In this document: piece by piece, positions 25,682 through 34,404 of the stretch | How positions within the stretch are numbered: the first letter of the stretch is position 1 | Layout of the letters: the number at the start of each line of letters is the position of its first letter | Assembly: GCA_945879015.1 (NCBI GenBank) | Contig: CAMCUO010000012.1 | Location: 1 to 55,345 of the forward strand | Source of the DNA: Chitinophaga pinensis | GTDB lineage: Bacteria; Bacteroidota; Bacteroidia; 2-12-FULL-35-15 | DNA length: 55,345 nucleotides | Direction of reading: 5' to 3' | Made by a program: the position numbers and the translations under genes | Notes under the pieces: model-generated | Seen by the model: only the letters and a program-made list of their open reading frames with translations | Databases searched by the model: none | What the model was told of the DNA's origin: nothing

Positions 25682-27763
25682 ATGAAAAAATTATTTTCTT
25701 TAGTTTTTATTACAGCTTCTTCATTTTGTTTTTCGCAAACATATTCTGGAGCGACAGGGCCTATCTCAGATGATGGATTAAACAACGATTTTTTATTAAA
25801 CGTTTCAGGTTTAACGCCAAGTGCTTTAAATGGAACAAATGGATTGGTAAGTGTTTGTATTGATATTACTCATACTTGGGATTCGGATTTGAATATTAAT
25901 TTGATTGCTCCTGATGGTACAGATATTATGTTGTTGTCGTACGTTGGTGGTAGCGATGATAATTTTACTAACACTTGTTTTAGCCAAAGTGCAGCAACTT
26001 CTATTGTTTCTGGAACCGCTCCGTTTACTGGAACTTTTAAACCAATGAATACCCTTGGCAATGCTAATAACGGACAGGATGGAAATGGAACTTGGAAGTT
26101 AAGAATAGTTGATACATATGCCGCTGATGCTGGAAATGTATTGAGCTGGAATATAACTTTTGGTCCAGGTGCTGCTCTTCCAAATATTTTTACTTCTTCT
26201 AATTTACCTATTGTATTGATTAATACTTTTTCGCAGACCATTGTGAATGATCCTAAAATCAATGCAAATATGAAAATTATTTATAATGGTCCTGGAATTA
26301 CAAATTATGTTACAGATTTACCGAATGCCTACAATAATAATATAGGAATAGAAATTCGTGGAGCATTTTCTTCAAGTTTACCACAAAAACCCTATTCAGT
26401 AGAAACACGAAATACATTGTTGGCTAAGAATGATACTGTTTTATTGGGAATGCCAGCTGAACACGATTGGTGTCTTCAGGCAACTTATAATGATAAGGTG
26501 TATGTTAGAAATACATTAGCAAATAAATTGTTTGATGAAATGGGGCATTATGCTTCCCGTTCACGACATTGTGAAGTTTTAATTAATGGACAATATCAAG
26601 GAGTTTATTTTTTATGTGAAAAAATTAAGCGAGATAGTAATCGGGTCGACTTATCAAAATTAGATTCCATAGATAATGCTGGATTGCAATTGACCGGAGG
26701 TTATATAATTAAAAACGATTATTGGGATGGATCAAATAGTTGGTTGCTAAGTTATAATCCTATTGATCATCCAACTTTTGATGTTCATTTAGTTTATGAT
26801 TATCCGCAATTCGATAAAATTACTCCTCAGCAAAAAACATATATTCAAACGTATGTAAATAGTTTAGAAAGCGCTTTGTATAGTCCTGCTTTTGCAGATA
26901 CAGCAACAGGTTATCGTGCGTATTTAAGTACAACTTCTTTTATAGATTATTTTATTGTAAATGAATTATCGCGAAACAATGATGGTTTTAAAAAGAGTTG
27001 GTTTATGCATAAAAACAGAGATGATAAAGGAGGAAAATTAAAAGCTGGTCCAGTTTGGGATTTTGATTGGGCTTGGGCAGATATTCCTGGAAGTACAATT
27101 TTTTCTGCGACAGATGGTTCAGGTTGGGCGCACAAGATTAATGATGATGGTCCAGATGTAAATTCAAATGGTTGGTATGTAAGAATGTTACAAGACACCA
27201 CTTTTCAAAATGAATTAAAATGCAGATGGTTGAGCTTTAGAACAACAATATTAGATACAGCTTATTTATTTAATTATATCGACTCTACTGCGTTTGTTTT
27301 AGATTCAGCTCAACTACGTCATCAAGAAAAATGGGGAACCTTAGGAGTAGATGTTGGTACTCCAGAAATTGGAATACAACCAATGACTTTTCAAGGCGAT
27401 ATTAATTTATTTAAGGGATGGATAACTGAACGAATTGATTGGTTGGATGCAAATATGCCGGGAAATTGTTACACGCTTGGAATAAATGAGTTTAGTGCGT
27501 CAGAAAATGTGATTTCCTTGTTTCCGAATCCGGCAACCGATTATGCTTTTGTAAATATGGAGAATACAGCCATTACAAATTCTACTTTTATTAGTATTTC
27601 GGATGTTTTGGGAAGAGAAGTGGAGAAGATTGAAATGAATACTATAATGAATAATGGAATGATGATTCGATTGAACAATTATTCAAATGGAACTTATTTG
27701 TGCAGATTTATGGAAAGAGGGAAAGATGTTGTGAAGCCTGTAAAATTGGTTGTGCAGAAATAA
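25682..27763 (+). CDS. T9SS-exported protein with P-domain and CotH kinase-like domain
   Basis: Order of parts in about 693 residues: signal peptide (MKKLFSLVFITASSFCFSQ); proprotein-convertase P-domain (about 35-165) with IDITHTWDSDLNINLIAPDGT and GNGTWKLRIVDTYAADAG; CotH-like domain (about 190-570) with LINGQYQGVYFLCEKIKRD, the DL-x-KLD string and DFDWAWAD; and a C-terminal type A T9SS sorting domain (SLFPNPATDYAFVN to the end). CotH proteins are atypical protein kinases that phosphorylate secreted proteins, so this is probably a cell-surface or secreted kinase-like protein. The start at 25682 gives the proper signal peptide; eight extra residues in the longer frame are not needed. Confidence 0.88.
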   Translation: MKKLFSLVFITASSFCFSQTYSGATGPISDDGLNNDFLLNVSGLTPSALNGTNGLVSVCIDITHTWDSDLNINLIAPDGTDIMLLSYVGGSDDNFTNTCFSQSAATSIVSGTAPFTGTFKPMNTLGNANNGQDGNGTWKLRIVDTYAADAGNVLSWNITFGPGAALPNIFTSSNLPIVLINTFSQTIVNDPKINANMKIIYNGPGITNYVTDLPNAYNNNIGIEIRGAFSSSLPQKPYSVETRNTLLAKNDTVLLGMPAEHDWCLQATYNDKVYVRNTLANKLFDEMGHYASRSRHCEVLINGQYQGVYFLCEKIKRDSNRVDLSKLDSIDNAGLQLTGGYIIKNDYWDGSNSWLLSYNPIDHPTFDVHLVYDYPQFDKITPQQKTYIQTYVNSLESALYSPAFADTATGYRAYLSTTSFIDYFIVNELSRNNDGFKKSWFMHKNRDDKGGKLKAGPVWDFDWAWADIPGSTIFSATDGSGWAHKINDDGPDVNSNGWYVRMLQDTTFQNELKCRWLSFRTTILDTAYLFNYIDSTAFVLDSAQLRHQEKWGTLGVDVGTPEIGIQPMTFQGDINLFKGWITERIDWLDANMPGNCYTLGINEFSASENVISLFPNPATDYAFVNMENTAITNSTFISISDVLGREVEKIEMNTIMNNGMMIRLNNYSNGTYLCRFMERGKDVVKPVKLVVQK

Positions 27764-27784
27764 AATTAATCAAATAGTTAGATT

Positions 27785-27822
27785 AAAAAAGCCTAGAAAT
27801 TTATCTTCTAGGCTTTTTTAAT
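27785..27822. terminator. Bidirectional intrinsic terminator
   Basis: AAAAAAGCCTAGAA (27785-27798) and TTCTAGGCTTTTTT (27806-27819) form a perfect 14-bp stem with a 7-nt loop and A/T tracts on both sides, placed between convergent genes. Confidence 0.92.
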
Positions 27823-27840
27823 ATTGAGAACTATTATTTT

Positions 27841-30654
27841 TTAGTTGATTTTCTTGTTGTAGAAGTTGTTTGCAATTAACTCTTGTAATAACATTCGGTT
27901 TCCATTATAAAATGCCGTTATCCACGCATCTTTTGTTCCTAAGCGAATACATTCTTGACGGAATGCTTCTGCATCTTTAATGGTTGTGAATTCACGCATT
28001 GTAAAACGAGTTATTCCATCTGGATAAGGAGTAACCAATGCAGGAGGTGGCTCTAACTTATTTAAGTTTTTGTGTTTAAAATTTTGTGGCTTACGATATG
28101 CACCAATTTGAACTTTAAATACTAATCCTTCAGCACAATTATTCCCAGCCATGTCTATTAACTTATTGTATACTTCTTTATCATTTAAATCTTTCCCCAC
28201 AAATGCAGAGAAATCAATTGGAGCATTTGGATTACAAGGGTTAGCTTGTTCTTCTAATGTTTTTCTTACACCAAAGAAAAATACGGTTACAAAAGATTGA
28301 GCTGCATCAGGTTCTTTTTCTACAATCATCTTTTTAAATGCTTCTGCTTCAGCTAATGTTTTAAAAGGTCCTAATGTATATCTTGTTTTTCCATCAGGAT
28401 AAGTTTTGCTTTCAATCTTTCCGTATTTACTTAGTGATTGTAATTTAAAATCATTGGGATTATCTACAGCACCAATCTCTAGTTTATAAGTTAAACCAGC
28501 AATTTGTGAAGTTCCTTGATCCTTTAGAATATTTGTTTCTACTTGTCCTGAGTTTAATGCAATGATTCCTTTTTTCTCTTTGATTACTTTCGTATCCTTA
28601 GGAGCAACATAATCTTTACGTGTGTATTCTTGAGAATAATATTGCTGTACTAATTTACGTTTGTTGCAATCGTCTACTGTTACAAAAGCGGCTTTTAATG
28701 ATGTGTCCTTATCAATTACTTTGTATTTGAATATTTCCGCTTCCAGTAAAGTCATGAACCCATCAAAGTAATAAGTTGTTCCTAATGAATCTTTGCGTTC
28801 TTTAATTGTGCCTAAGTCTTTTACTTTTTCAGGATTAAAATCGCTTCCCTTCTCAAATGTTCCTAGCTCTAGATAGTATGAAACACATTCTTCTTTAATT
28901 TCGCCATATTTTCTGATGATATCTTCATATACTCTAGCTTCATATACTTCAGCTTTACGCTCCTCGTTGTATTGTTTTATTTGATCATTAATTTGTAATT
29001 GAATAACGTTTGAAGAATCCTTAACAGAAGTTGATGAATTTGCATTTTTATACTCATCGGTGTATAATCTGAAATCTTTTTGCACTTGAATAAAGGTTTC
29101 AAGACTTTTAACATTAACATATTGAATTTGTGCTTCGTAACCTTCAACTTCAATAGCTACTTTATAATTATTTCCTGGTGTAAGTGCAATTATGTATTTT
29201 CCACTAGAAGCATTTGAGTGATAAGTTCCTTGTTTTTCGCCAGTTTCAGCGTTGGTAACACTTATTGTCGCATCTACAGGATTATCATTTGCGAATACCG
29301 TTCCTACAACTAATGCCAGAATAGGTTTTTCTCCAAAATATCCTGGAGTTACAGAATAAATATCTTGTTGTCCTTTTCCGCCTTTCATGTTTGATGAATA
29401 GTATCCACGTTCGCCATCCGCAGTTAATACATAGAAGCGCTCATCTTCAGTTGTATTAATTGGATATCCTATATTTGTTGGCTCGGTCCATTTGCCCAAT
29501 TTTTGAGTAGAATACATTATGTCATACCCTCCTATACTGTTATGCCCTTCTGAACTAAAAAATAAGGTAATTCCATCAGGGTGAATAAAAGGAGAATCGT
29601 CGTTGTGAATTGTATTAATAGCCGGACCAACATTTTCAGCTTTGCCCCAACTTCCATCGGGCATTTTTTTGCTTATATAAATATCTTTTCCACCTGAACC
29701 ACCTGGTCGCTCGCTTGCAAAATATAAAGTTTGTTCATCAGCTGATATAGAACAACTTCCTTCCCAGTATTTAGTATTAATATTTGGACCTAGTGGAACT
29801 ACTGTGCCCCAAACATTTCCGGACAAAGTGCTCATATAAATATCCCCGCCATCCTTTGGTGTACTATGAAAAATAAATAATTTTTGACCGTCAGAAGATA
29901 GGGCGATACTTGCATCGTGATTTTTTGTGTTGATATTAGGACCAATATTTTCTGGAGTTAACCAATTAGTTCCAATTCTTTGTGACATAAAAACATCTTC
30001 GTAATAGGCTCCATTCGGATCTTCATTGAATTCAGCATCCATCAAACCTCCAGTGCTTTTCGGACCAGTATAAGTGAAAATTAAAATGGCTTCGTCTGAT
30101 GAAATTACAGGAACGTATTCTTGGTTTTCAGAATTTATTACATCTCCAATGTTTTCAATCTCACATTTCACCTTAATTTCCATAAACACTTTTGCATTCT
30201 TACTGTTTTCGATATACCTTTTTGCTAATAACTGTTGATTTACTGAAGGAGCAGGTTTTTGATCTAAGTAAGTATTTAAGGACGCAATCGAAGATTCAAA
30301 CTCATAATTAACATGGTAAGCTCTTCCTAAGTAAAAATTAAGTTCTCTATTCCCTGGGTCTTCTGCTTGAACTTCTTTTAATAATGGTATTGATTTGCTT
30401 TTCTCATCACTTTTACTCAGATAGCAAAGGGCTGTTCTTAGTTTTAAATATAAATCTTCAGGATAGACAGTCATTAAGTCAATAAATATAGGCAAAGACC
30501 GTAGGTAATTTTCTTCCGAATAGAAAAATTCAGCGTTGTCGAGTTTTTTTACCTCTTCCTTAGTTAATTTTTTCAGATTAGGTTTTAAGCTTTTTTGAGC
30601 AAAAGCTGGGGAAAACAAAAATAAAATTGATAAGACGAAGAGTATTTTTTTCAT
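27841..30654 (-). CDS. Large TPR-PD40 envelope protein with three SPOR-like repeats
   Basis: The 937-residue paralogue of the 23366-25345 protein has a signal peptide (ends SPAFAQ), TPR region (about 28-160), PD40 repeats (about 170-440), a carboxypeptidase-regulatory-like domain (about 455-530), then three SPOR-like repeats starting near 590 (YYLELGTFEKG), 720 (YKLEIGAVDNP) and 843 (FKVQIGAYRKP). Each has a GxTRYT-like core and an F/AEAFK helix. The front half resembles PorE of the T9SS; the back half suggests peptidoglycan or glycan-strand binding in place of OmpA_C. It probably bridges the outer membrane machinery and the cell wall; this role is inferred. Confidence 0.85.
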   Translation of the reverse strand: MKKILFVLSILFLFSPAFAQKSLKPNLKKLTKEEVKKLDNAEFFYSEENYLRSLPIFIDLMTVYPEDLYLKLRTALCYLSKSDEKSKSIPLLKEVQAEDPGNRELNFYLGRAYHVNYEFESSIASLNTYLDQKPAPSVNQQLLAKRYIENSKNAKVFMEIKVKCEIENIGDVINSENQEYVPVISSDEAILIFTYTGPKSTGGLMDAEFNEDPNGAYYEDVFMSQRIGTNWLTPENIGPNINTKNHDASIALSSDGQKLFIFHSTPKDGGDIYMSTLSGNVWGTVVPLGPNINTKYWEGSCSISADEQTLYFASERPGGSGGKDIYISKKMPDGSWGKAENVGPAINTIHNDDSPFIHPDGITLFFSSEGHNSIGGYDIMYSTQKLGKWTEPTNIGYPINTTEDERFYVLTADGERGYYSSNMKGGKGQQDIYSVTPGYFGEKPILALVVGTVFANDNPVDATISVTNAETGEKQGTYHSNASSGKYIIALTPGNNYKVAIEVEGYEAQIQYVNVKSLETFIQVQKDFRLYTDEYKNANSSTSVKDSSNVIQLQINDQIKQYNEERKAEVYEARVYEDIIRKYGEIKEECVSYYLELGTFEKGSDFNPEKVKDLGTIKERKDSLGTTYYFDGFMTLLEAEIFKYKVIDKDTSLKAAFVTVDDCNKRKLVQQYYSQEYTRKDYVAPKDTKVIKEKKGIIALNSGQVETNILKDQGTSQIAGLTYKLEIGAVDNPNDFKLQSLSKYGKIESKTYPDGKTRYTLGPFKTLAEAEAFKKMIVEKEPDAAQSFVTVFFFGVRKTLEEQANPCNPNAPIDFSAFVGKDLNDKEVYNKLIDMAGNNCAEGLVFKVQIGAYRKPQNFKHKNLNKLEPPPALVTPYPDGITRFTMREFTTIKDAEAFRQECIRLGTKDAWITAFYNGNRMLLQELIANNFYNKKIN

Positions 30655-30854
30655 AGAAATAGTTTAACGTTAATACAAACGTGCTAAAACAGTTCTTCCA
30701 TTAACATCACTAAATTCTCCATAATTTAAGGATTTGCGACTTCGATAGAGTCAAACTTATAAACATCTTGTGGTTGAAAAGGGCGTCTTTTTGATTGGTT
30801 AAGTCTTCTATTATGATTGTGAATAAAGACTTTTAATGGTTTTCAAATATTTTT

Positions 30855-30884
30855 TTTGAAGGCTGATATATTTGTGTACTTTCG
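30855..30884 (+). promoter_or_regulatory. Promoter for the O-methyltransferase
   Basis: TTTG (30855-30858), 18 nt, TACTTTCG (30877-30884), a common variant of TAnnTTTG, lies 19 nt before the ATG at 30904. This rules out the longer frame that would begin at 30856. Confidence 0.55.
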
Positions 30885-30903
30885 TATTGTAAATATTACT
30901 TCA

Positions 30904-31545
30904 ATGGACTTTATTGACGAAAAAATTGAAAATTATGCATTAGCGAACTCACAACCTGAGTCGGATATACTTAAGAAATTAAACCGAGAAACGTATGCAA
31001 AAGTATTAATGCCTCGAATGTTGTCGGGGCACATGCAAGGAAATGTGTTATCCATGTTTAGTAAGATGATTCAACCTAAACAAATATTAGAAATAGGTAC
31101 TTACACAGGTTATTCAGGAATTTGTCTTGCACAAGGATTGCAAGAAAATGGAAAATTACATACTATCGATATCAATGATGAATTAGAAAGTATGGTTAGA
31201 TCTTATATTGAACAAGCGGGATTGGCAAACAAAATTAATTTTTATGTTGGTAATGCATTATCAATAATCCCGACAATTAAGGAAACGTTCGATTTGGTTT
31301 TTATTGATGCTGATAAAACAAATTATGCTGCATATTATGATTTAGCTTTTGATAAAGTGAAAAGTGGTGGATATATTATTGCAGATAATGTACTTTGGAG
31401 TGGAAAAGTGTTGGATGATGAAACGAATATGGATCCTGATACAAAAGCGATTCATAATTATAATAAAAAAATTCATAATGATTCACGGGTGGAACACTTA
31501 TTGTTGCCTGTTCGCGATGGATTAATGATTGCGAGAAAAAAATAA
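30904..31545 (+). CDS. Class I SAM-dependent O-methyltransferase (Methyltransf_3 family)
   Basis: This is a 213-residue member of the caffeoyl-CoA/catechol O-methyltransferase family. SAM motif I is ILEIGTYTGYSGICLA (about residues 61-76), LHTIDIND follows, and FDLVFIDADKTNY carries the metal-binding Asp residues (about 136-148), with IIADNVLWSG after it. It would methylate a hydroxyl of a catechol-like or other small molecule; the substrate is unknown. A repeat-derived hairpin separates it from the threonine aldolase gene 60 nt downstream on the same strand. Confidence 0.9.
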   Translation: MDFIDEKIENYALANSQPESDILKKLNRETYAKVLMPRMLSGHMQGNVLSMFSKMIQPKQILEIGTYTGYSGICLAQGLQENGKLHTIDINDELESMVRSYIEQAGLANKINFYVGNALSIIPTIKETFDLVFIDADKTNYAAYYDLAFDKVKSGGYIIADNVLWSGKVLDDETNMDPDTKAIHNYNKKIHNDSRVEHLLLPVRDGLMIARKK

Positions 31546-31552
31546 AGCCTCA

Positions 31553-31590
31553 CCCCTTAATCCTCTCTCCTGAAGGAGAGGGGCGTAACT
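31553..31590. repeat. CCTCACCCC-type dispersed repeat with hairpin
   Basis: CCTCTCCTGAAGGAGAGG forms a compact hairpin directly after the methyltransferase stop. The CCTCACCCCTTAATCC wording is a known kind of Bacteroidota intergenic repeat. Confidence 0.6.
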
Positions 31591-31605
31591 CGAAAAAAAA
31601 CAAAA

Positions 31606-32622
31606 ATGATTATCGACCTTAGAAGTGATACAGTAACAAAGCCAACAAAAAAAATGTTGGATGCTATGTTTAATGCAGAAGTTGGTGATGATGTGTTTGC
31701 GGAAGAGCCAACCGTAATTGCTTTGGAGCAAAAATCTGCAAAATTATTTGGAAAAGAAGCCGCTTTGTTTTGTCCTTCGGGCACAATGACCAATCAAATT
31801 GCGATTAAAGTTCATACAAATCCTGGTGATGAAGTGTTATGTGATGCAACAGCTCATATATATAATTACGAAGGTGGTGGAATTGCATTTAACTCAGGAG
31901 TTCAAGCGAAATTGATTCAGGGTGAAAGAGGTAGAATTTCTGCTCAGCAAGTTTTGGAAAGTATAAATCCGACTTTTGATTGGTTGACTAAAACTAGTTT
32001 AGTTTGTATAGAAAATACAGCAAACAGAGCAGGAGGAAGTTTTTATTCTTTAAAACAAATGCAGGAAGTTTCAGCAGTGTGCAAAAAAAATAAATTGAAT
32101 TACCATTTGGATGGCGCTAGAATTTTCAATGCTATTGTAGAAGAAGGATATTCAGCTTCGGAAGTAGGAGCTTGTTTTGATTCTATTTCAATTTGTATGT
32201 CCAAAGGCTTAGCAGCTCCAGTTGGTTCATTGTTATTGGGAGAAACAGAATTTATCAGAAAAGCTCGTAGAGTTAGAAAAGTTTTTGGCGGAGGAATGCG
32301 ACAAGCAGGATATTTGGCTGCAGCAGGAATTTATGCCTTGGATAATAATGTTGCACGTTTAAAAGAAGACCATCAGAGAGCAAAACAATTAGCAAAAACG
32401 ATGATTGGGTTGAGTTATATTGATAATGTTTTACCTGTTGATACAAACATCATCATCTTTAACTTGAATGAAAAAATAAATCCTGAAGCATTTGTACAAA
32501 AATTGGCTGACAATAATATTAAAGCTGTTGGCTTTGGTAAACAAGCAATCCGTTTTGTTACACATTTGGATTTTACAGATGAAATGTTGGAGAAAACAGA
32601 AAAGGTTTTGAAGGGAATGTAA
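31606..32622 (+). CDS. ltaE: Low-specificity L-threonine aldolase
   Basis: This 338-residue PLP enzyme splits L-threonine or L-allo-threonine to glycine and acetaldehyde. Family strings are DLRSDTVTKPT at residues 4-14, GDDVFAEEPT, FCPSGTMTNQIA, ICIEN-like VCIENTANRAGG, HLDGARIFNA and the PLP lysine in MSKGLAAPVGS (about Lys200). Nothing is missing. The small secreted-protein gene follows 26 nt downstream and is probably cotranscribed. Confidence 0.93.
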   Translation: MIIDLRSDTVTKPTKKMLDAMFNAEVGDDVFAEEPTVIALEQKSAKLFGKEAALFCPSGTMTNQIAIKVHTNPGDEVLCDATAHIYNYEGGGIAFNSGVQAKLIQGERGRISAQQVLESINPTFDWLTKTSLVCIENTANRAGGSFYSLKQMQEVSAVCKKNKLNYHLDGARIFNAIVEEGYSASEVGACFDSISICMSKGLAAPVGSLLLGETEFIRKARRVRKVFGGGMRQAGYLAAAGIYALDNNVARLKEDHQRAKQLAKTMIGLSYIDNVLPVDTNIIIFNLNEKINPEAFVQKLADNNIKAVGFGKQAIRFVTHLDFTDEMLEKTEKVLKGM

Positions 32623-32648
32623 ATTTACTCAATCAATAATTTAAATAA

Positions 32649-33131
32649 ATGCGCAGTATAATTCTATTGTTGCTTTGTGTTTCTTCTTTTGCAGTTGCTC
32701 AAGATTTAAAATTAATAAAGGCAACTAAGCAAATGATTAATTCTGGTGCTTCTCCAACTTCCACTACCACCTATACTATTCAAGTAAAAAAATCAAAGAA
32801 GTGTTCCTTGGCAATTGATTCTGTCGTGAACGTGTATACTCAAAAATCAGGTAAGTTTAATGTTTTTAAAGTTGGAAATTCAACCGTTCTTTCGCCAACT
32901 AGTCAGCAACAAATAGAAGCCTCAAACATTAAAGACAAAGGTATATTCAATATTAATTTTTCTTCCATGAAAAATCGTGGTAGCGGTAGACCTGGAGCTC
33001 CGCCAATGGAATTGATGGTTCCCATTGCAGATTTTACTCAGGGTGCAATTGTTTATTATAGAGCTGGAAAAAAAAAGAAGATCTTAACGGTAGATTTTTT
33101 TGAAGAACTGGAAACAATAAATGCTCCTTAG
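32649..33131 (+). CDS. Small secreted protein of unknown function
   Basis: I do not recognise this 160-residue protein. It has a signal peptide (MRSIILLLLCVSSFAVAQ) and a basic, Thr/Ser-rich mature part that looks all-beta, with VKKSKKCSLAIDSV, a loop RGSGRPGAPPMELMVP near residue 115 and a basic AGKKKKILTV strand near the end. No lipobox or sorting signal is seen. It follows the threonine aldolase gene closely. Confidence 0.75.
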   Translation: MRSIILLLLCVSSFAVAQDLKLIKATKQMINSGASPTSTTTYTIQVKKSKKCSLAIDSVVNVYTQKSGKFNVFKVGNSTVLSPTSQQQIEASNIKDKGIFNINFSSMKNRGSGRPGAPPMELMVPIADFTQGAIVYYRAGKKKKILTVDFFEELETINAP

Positions 33132-33152
33132 ATGATAATGCAGTCGAAGACT

Positions 33153-33704
33153 TTATATTTTACAAGTAAATACAAATGCAGGAGGAATATTCATTGGAGT
33201 AAAATTCAAATCTACATTTTTAAATATAGTTCTAAATTTCTTGTAGGCATTGAGTGAATATTGGTACTGAATAAATGCTCCATCCGATTTTAATGTCTTT
33301 AACACAACATCTAATATTGTATCTACCACTTCATTAGGAATCATAAAAAGTGGGAGAGAAGAAACTACATAATCCACTTTATCAACATTGTATTTTTTTA
33401 GATAATCTTCTAGTTTTTCAGCCGAATCACTTATGACTTTTAATCTTGGGTCATTAAATTGATTTAATAGCTCGCAAAATTCACTATTTATTTCAAAAGC
33501 GAGAAGAATTGAGTCTGCAGGCATTTGGCTCAAAAGTTCAAGCGTGATAATTCCTGTTCCGGGACCTAATTCTACAATGCATTTCACATTGTTGAATTGG
33601 ATGGGATCAACCATCTTTTTAACCAAAAACTTAGAACTGGGAGTAACAGATCCAACGTTTTTGCCTTGCTTTAAAAATGCTGAAAAAAAATCTTTTTTAC
33701 TCAC
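33153..33704 (-). CDS. KsgA/PmtA-like SAM methyltransferase
   Basis: The 183-residue class I methyltransferase starts with FLKQGKNVGSVTPSSKFLVKKMV, typical of the phospholipid N-methyltransferase (PmtA)/rRNA adenine methyltransferase-like group. Motif I is CIVELGPGTGIITLELL (about 42-58) and the later VSSLPLFMIP matches the PmtA-type SLP motif better than the NPPY/NLPY of rRNA dimethylases. It may methylate a lipid amine such as phosphatidylethanolamine or an ornithine lipid; this is inference. It is a single gene, convergent with the secreted-protein gene. Confidence 0.8.
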   Translation of the reverse strand: MSKKDFFSAFLKQGKNVGSVTPSSKFLVKKMVDPIQFNNVKCIVELGPGTGIITLELLSQMPADSILLAFEINSEFCELLNQFNDPRLKVISDSAEKLEDYLKKYNVDKVDYVVSSLPLFMIPNEVVDTILDVVLKTLKSDGAFIQYQYSLNAYKKFRTIFKNVDLNFTPMNIPPAFVFTCKI

Positions 33705-33760
33705 AACCGTAATTTTTATTTGTTATACAAATTAAGCCATAAATAACTGGAATATGAAAT

Positions 33761-34249
33761 TTAAAAAAGTTCAGTTTGTTTGCCAAAGATAACGCCTTGT
33801 TCGTGCTTGAGTAGCCATTGTTTTCGCCACAACCCGCCAGCATATCCTGTGAGTTTGCCTGTGCTTCCAATCACACGGTGACAAGGCACAACTATCGCGA
33901 TGGGGTTTTCCCCATTAGAATTTCCAACGGCTCGGGTAGCATTTTTATCTCCCAATTTCAAAGCAATATCCAAATAAGAACAAGTCTTACCAAAAGGAAC
34001 TTCAACTAACTCTTTCCAAACGTTTTTCTGAAATTCTGTTCCTGCAGGATTTAATTTTAATCCGAATTCTTTGCGGATGCCGTTAAAATATTCGTCTAAT
34101 TGATAAGTCACTTCTTTAATCGACTCGTGGACTTTTGCGGTTGGATCAATTGTTTCCTCCATGAATTCCAAACTAACCAAACCATCTTCGTTCCCTTTTA
34201 TTTCAAGAGTTCCGATAGGAGAGGAGTAATATGCGGTTTGGAGTTCCAT
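33761..34249 (-). CDS. ogt: Methylated-DNA--protein-cysteine methyltransferase
   Basis: This 162-residue Ogt-type suicide enzyme removes methyl groups from O6-methylguanine. The active-site VVPCHRVI places the acceptor Cys at 123. RAVGNSNGENP (helix-turn-helix with the arginine finger) and TGYAGGLWRKQWLLKHE are also conserved. There is no AdaA DNA-binding domain, so it is a stand-alone repair protein. It lies downstream of the beta-oxidation operon but is separated from it by a large hairpin. Confidence 0.95.
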   Translation of the reverse strand: MELQTAYYSSPIGTLEIKGNEDGLVSLEFMEETIDPTAKVHESIKEVTYQLDEYFNGIRKEFGLKLNPAGTEFQKNVWKELVEVPFGKTCSYLDIALKLGDKNATRAVGNSNGENPIAIVVPCHRVIGSTGKLTGYAGGLWRKQWLLKHEQGVIFGKQTELF

Positions 34250-34264
34250 GCATAATAGGTTTTT

Positions 34265-34397
34265 GCTCGCAGATTCCGCAGATTTTCGCAGATTTTTTTA
34301 AATGTTCCACTTTGTTTTTTAGAATTGGATGACGTATAAGATATTAAAACGACTTCCAATAAAAATTTTTCAGCGAAAATCTGCGGAGTCTGCGAGC
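34265..34397. repeat. Inverted repeat with CGCAGATT units, after the acyl-CoA dehydrogenase gene
   Basis: CGCAGATT occurs three times in the left arm (34265-34295). The right arm (34371-34397) is its near-exact reverse complement over about 25 nt. The 75-nt interior has no ORF. It follows the last gene of the beta-oxidation operon and may end or stabilise the transcript. Confidence 0.75.
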
Positions 34398-34404
34398 CAC
34401 TTTT

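Noticed and set aside
30856..30903. N-terminal extension of the O-methyltransferase from a TTG start
   Set aside because: It overlaps the promoter -7 box, and the family N-terminus fits the ATG at 30904.
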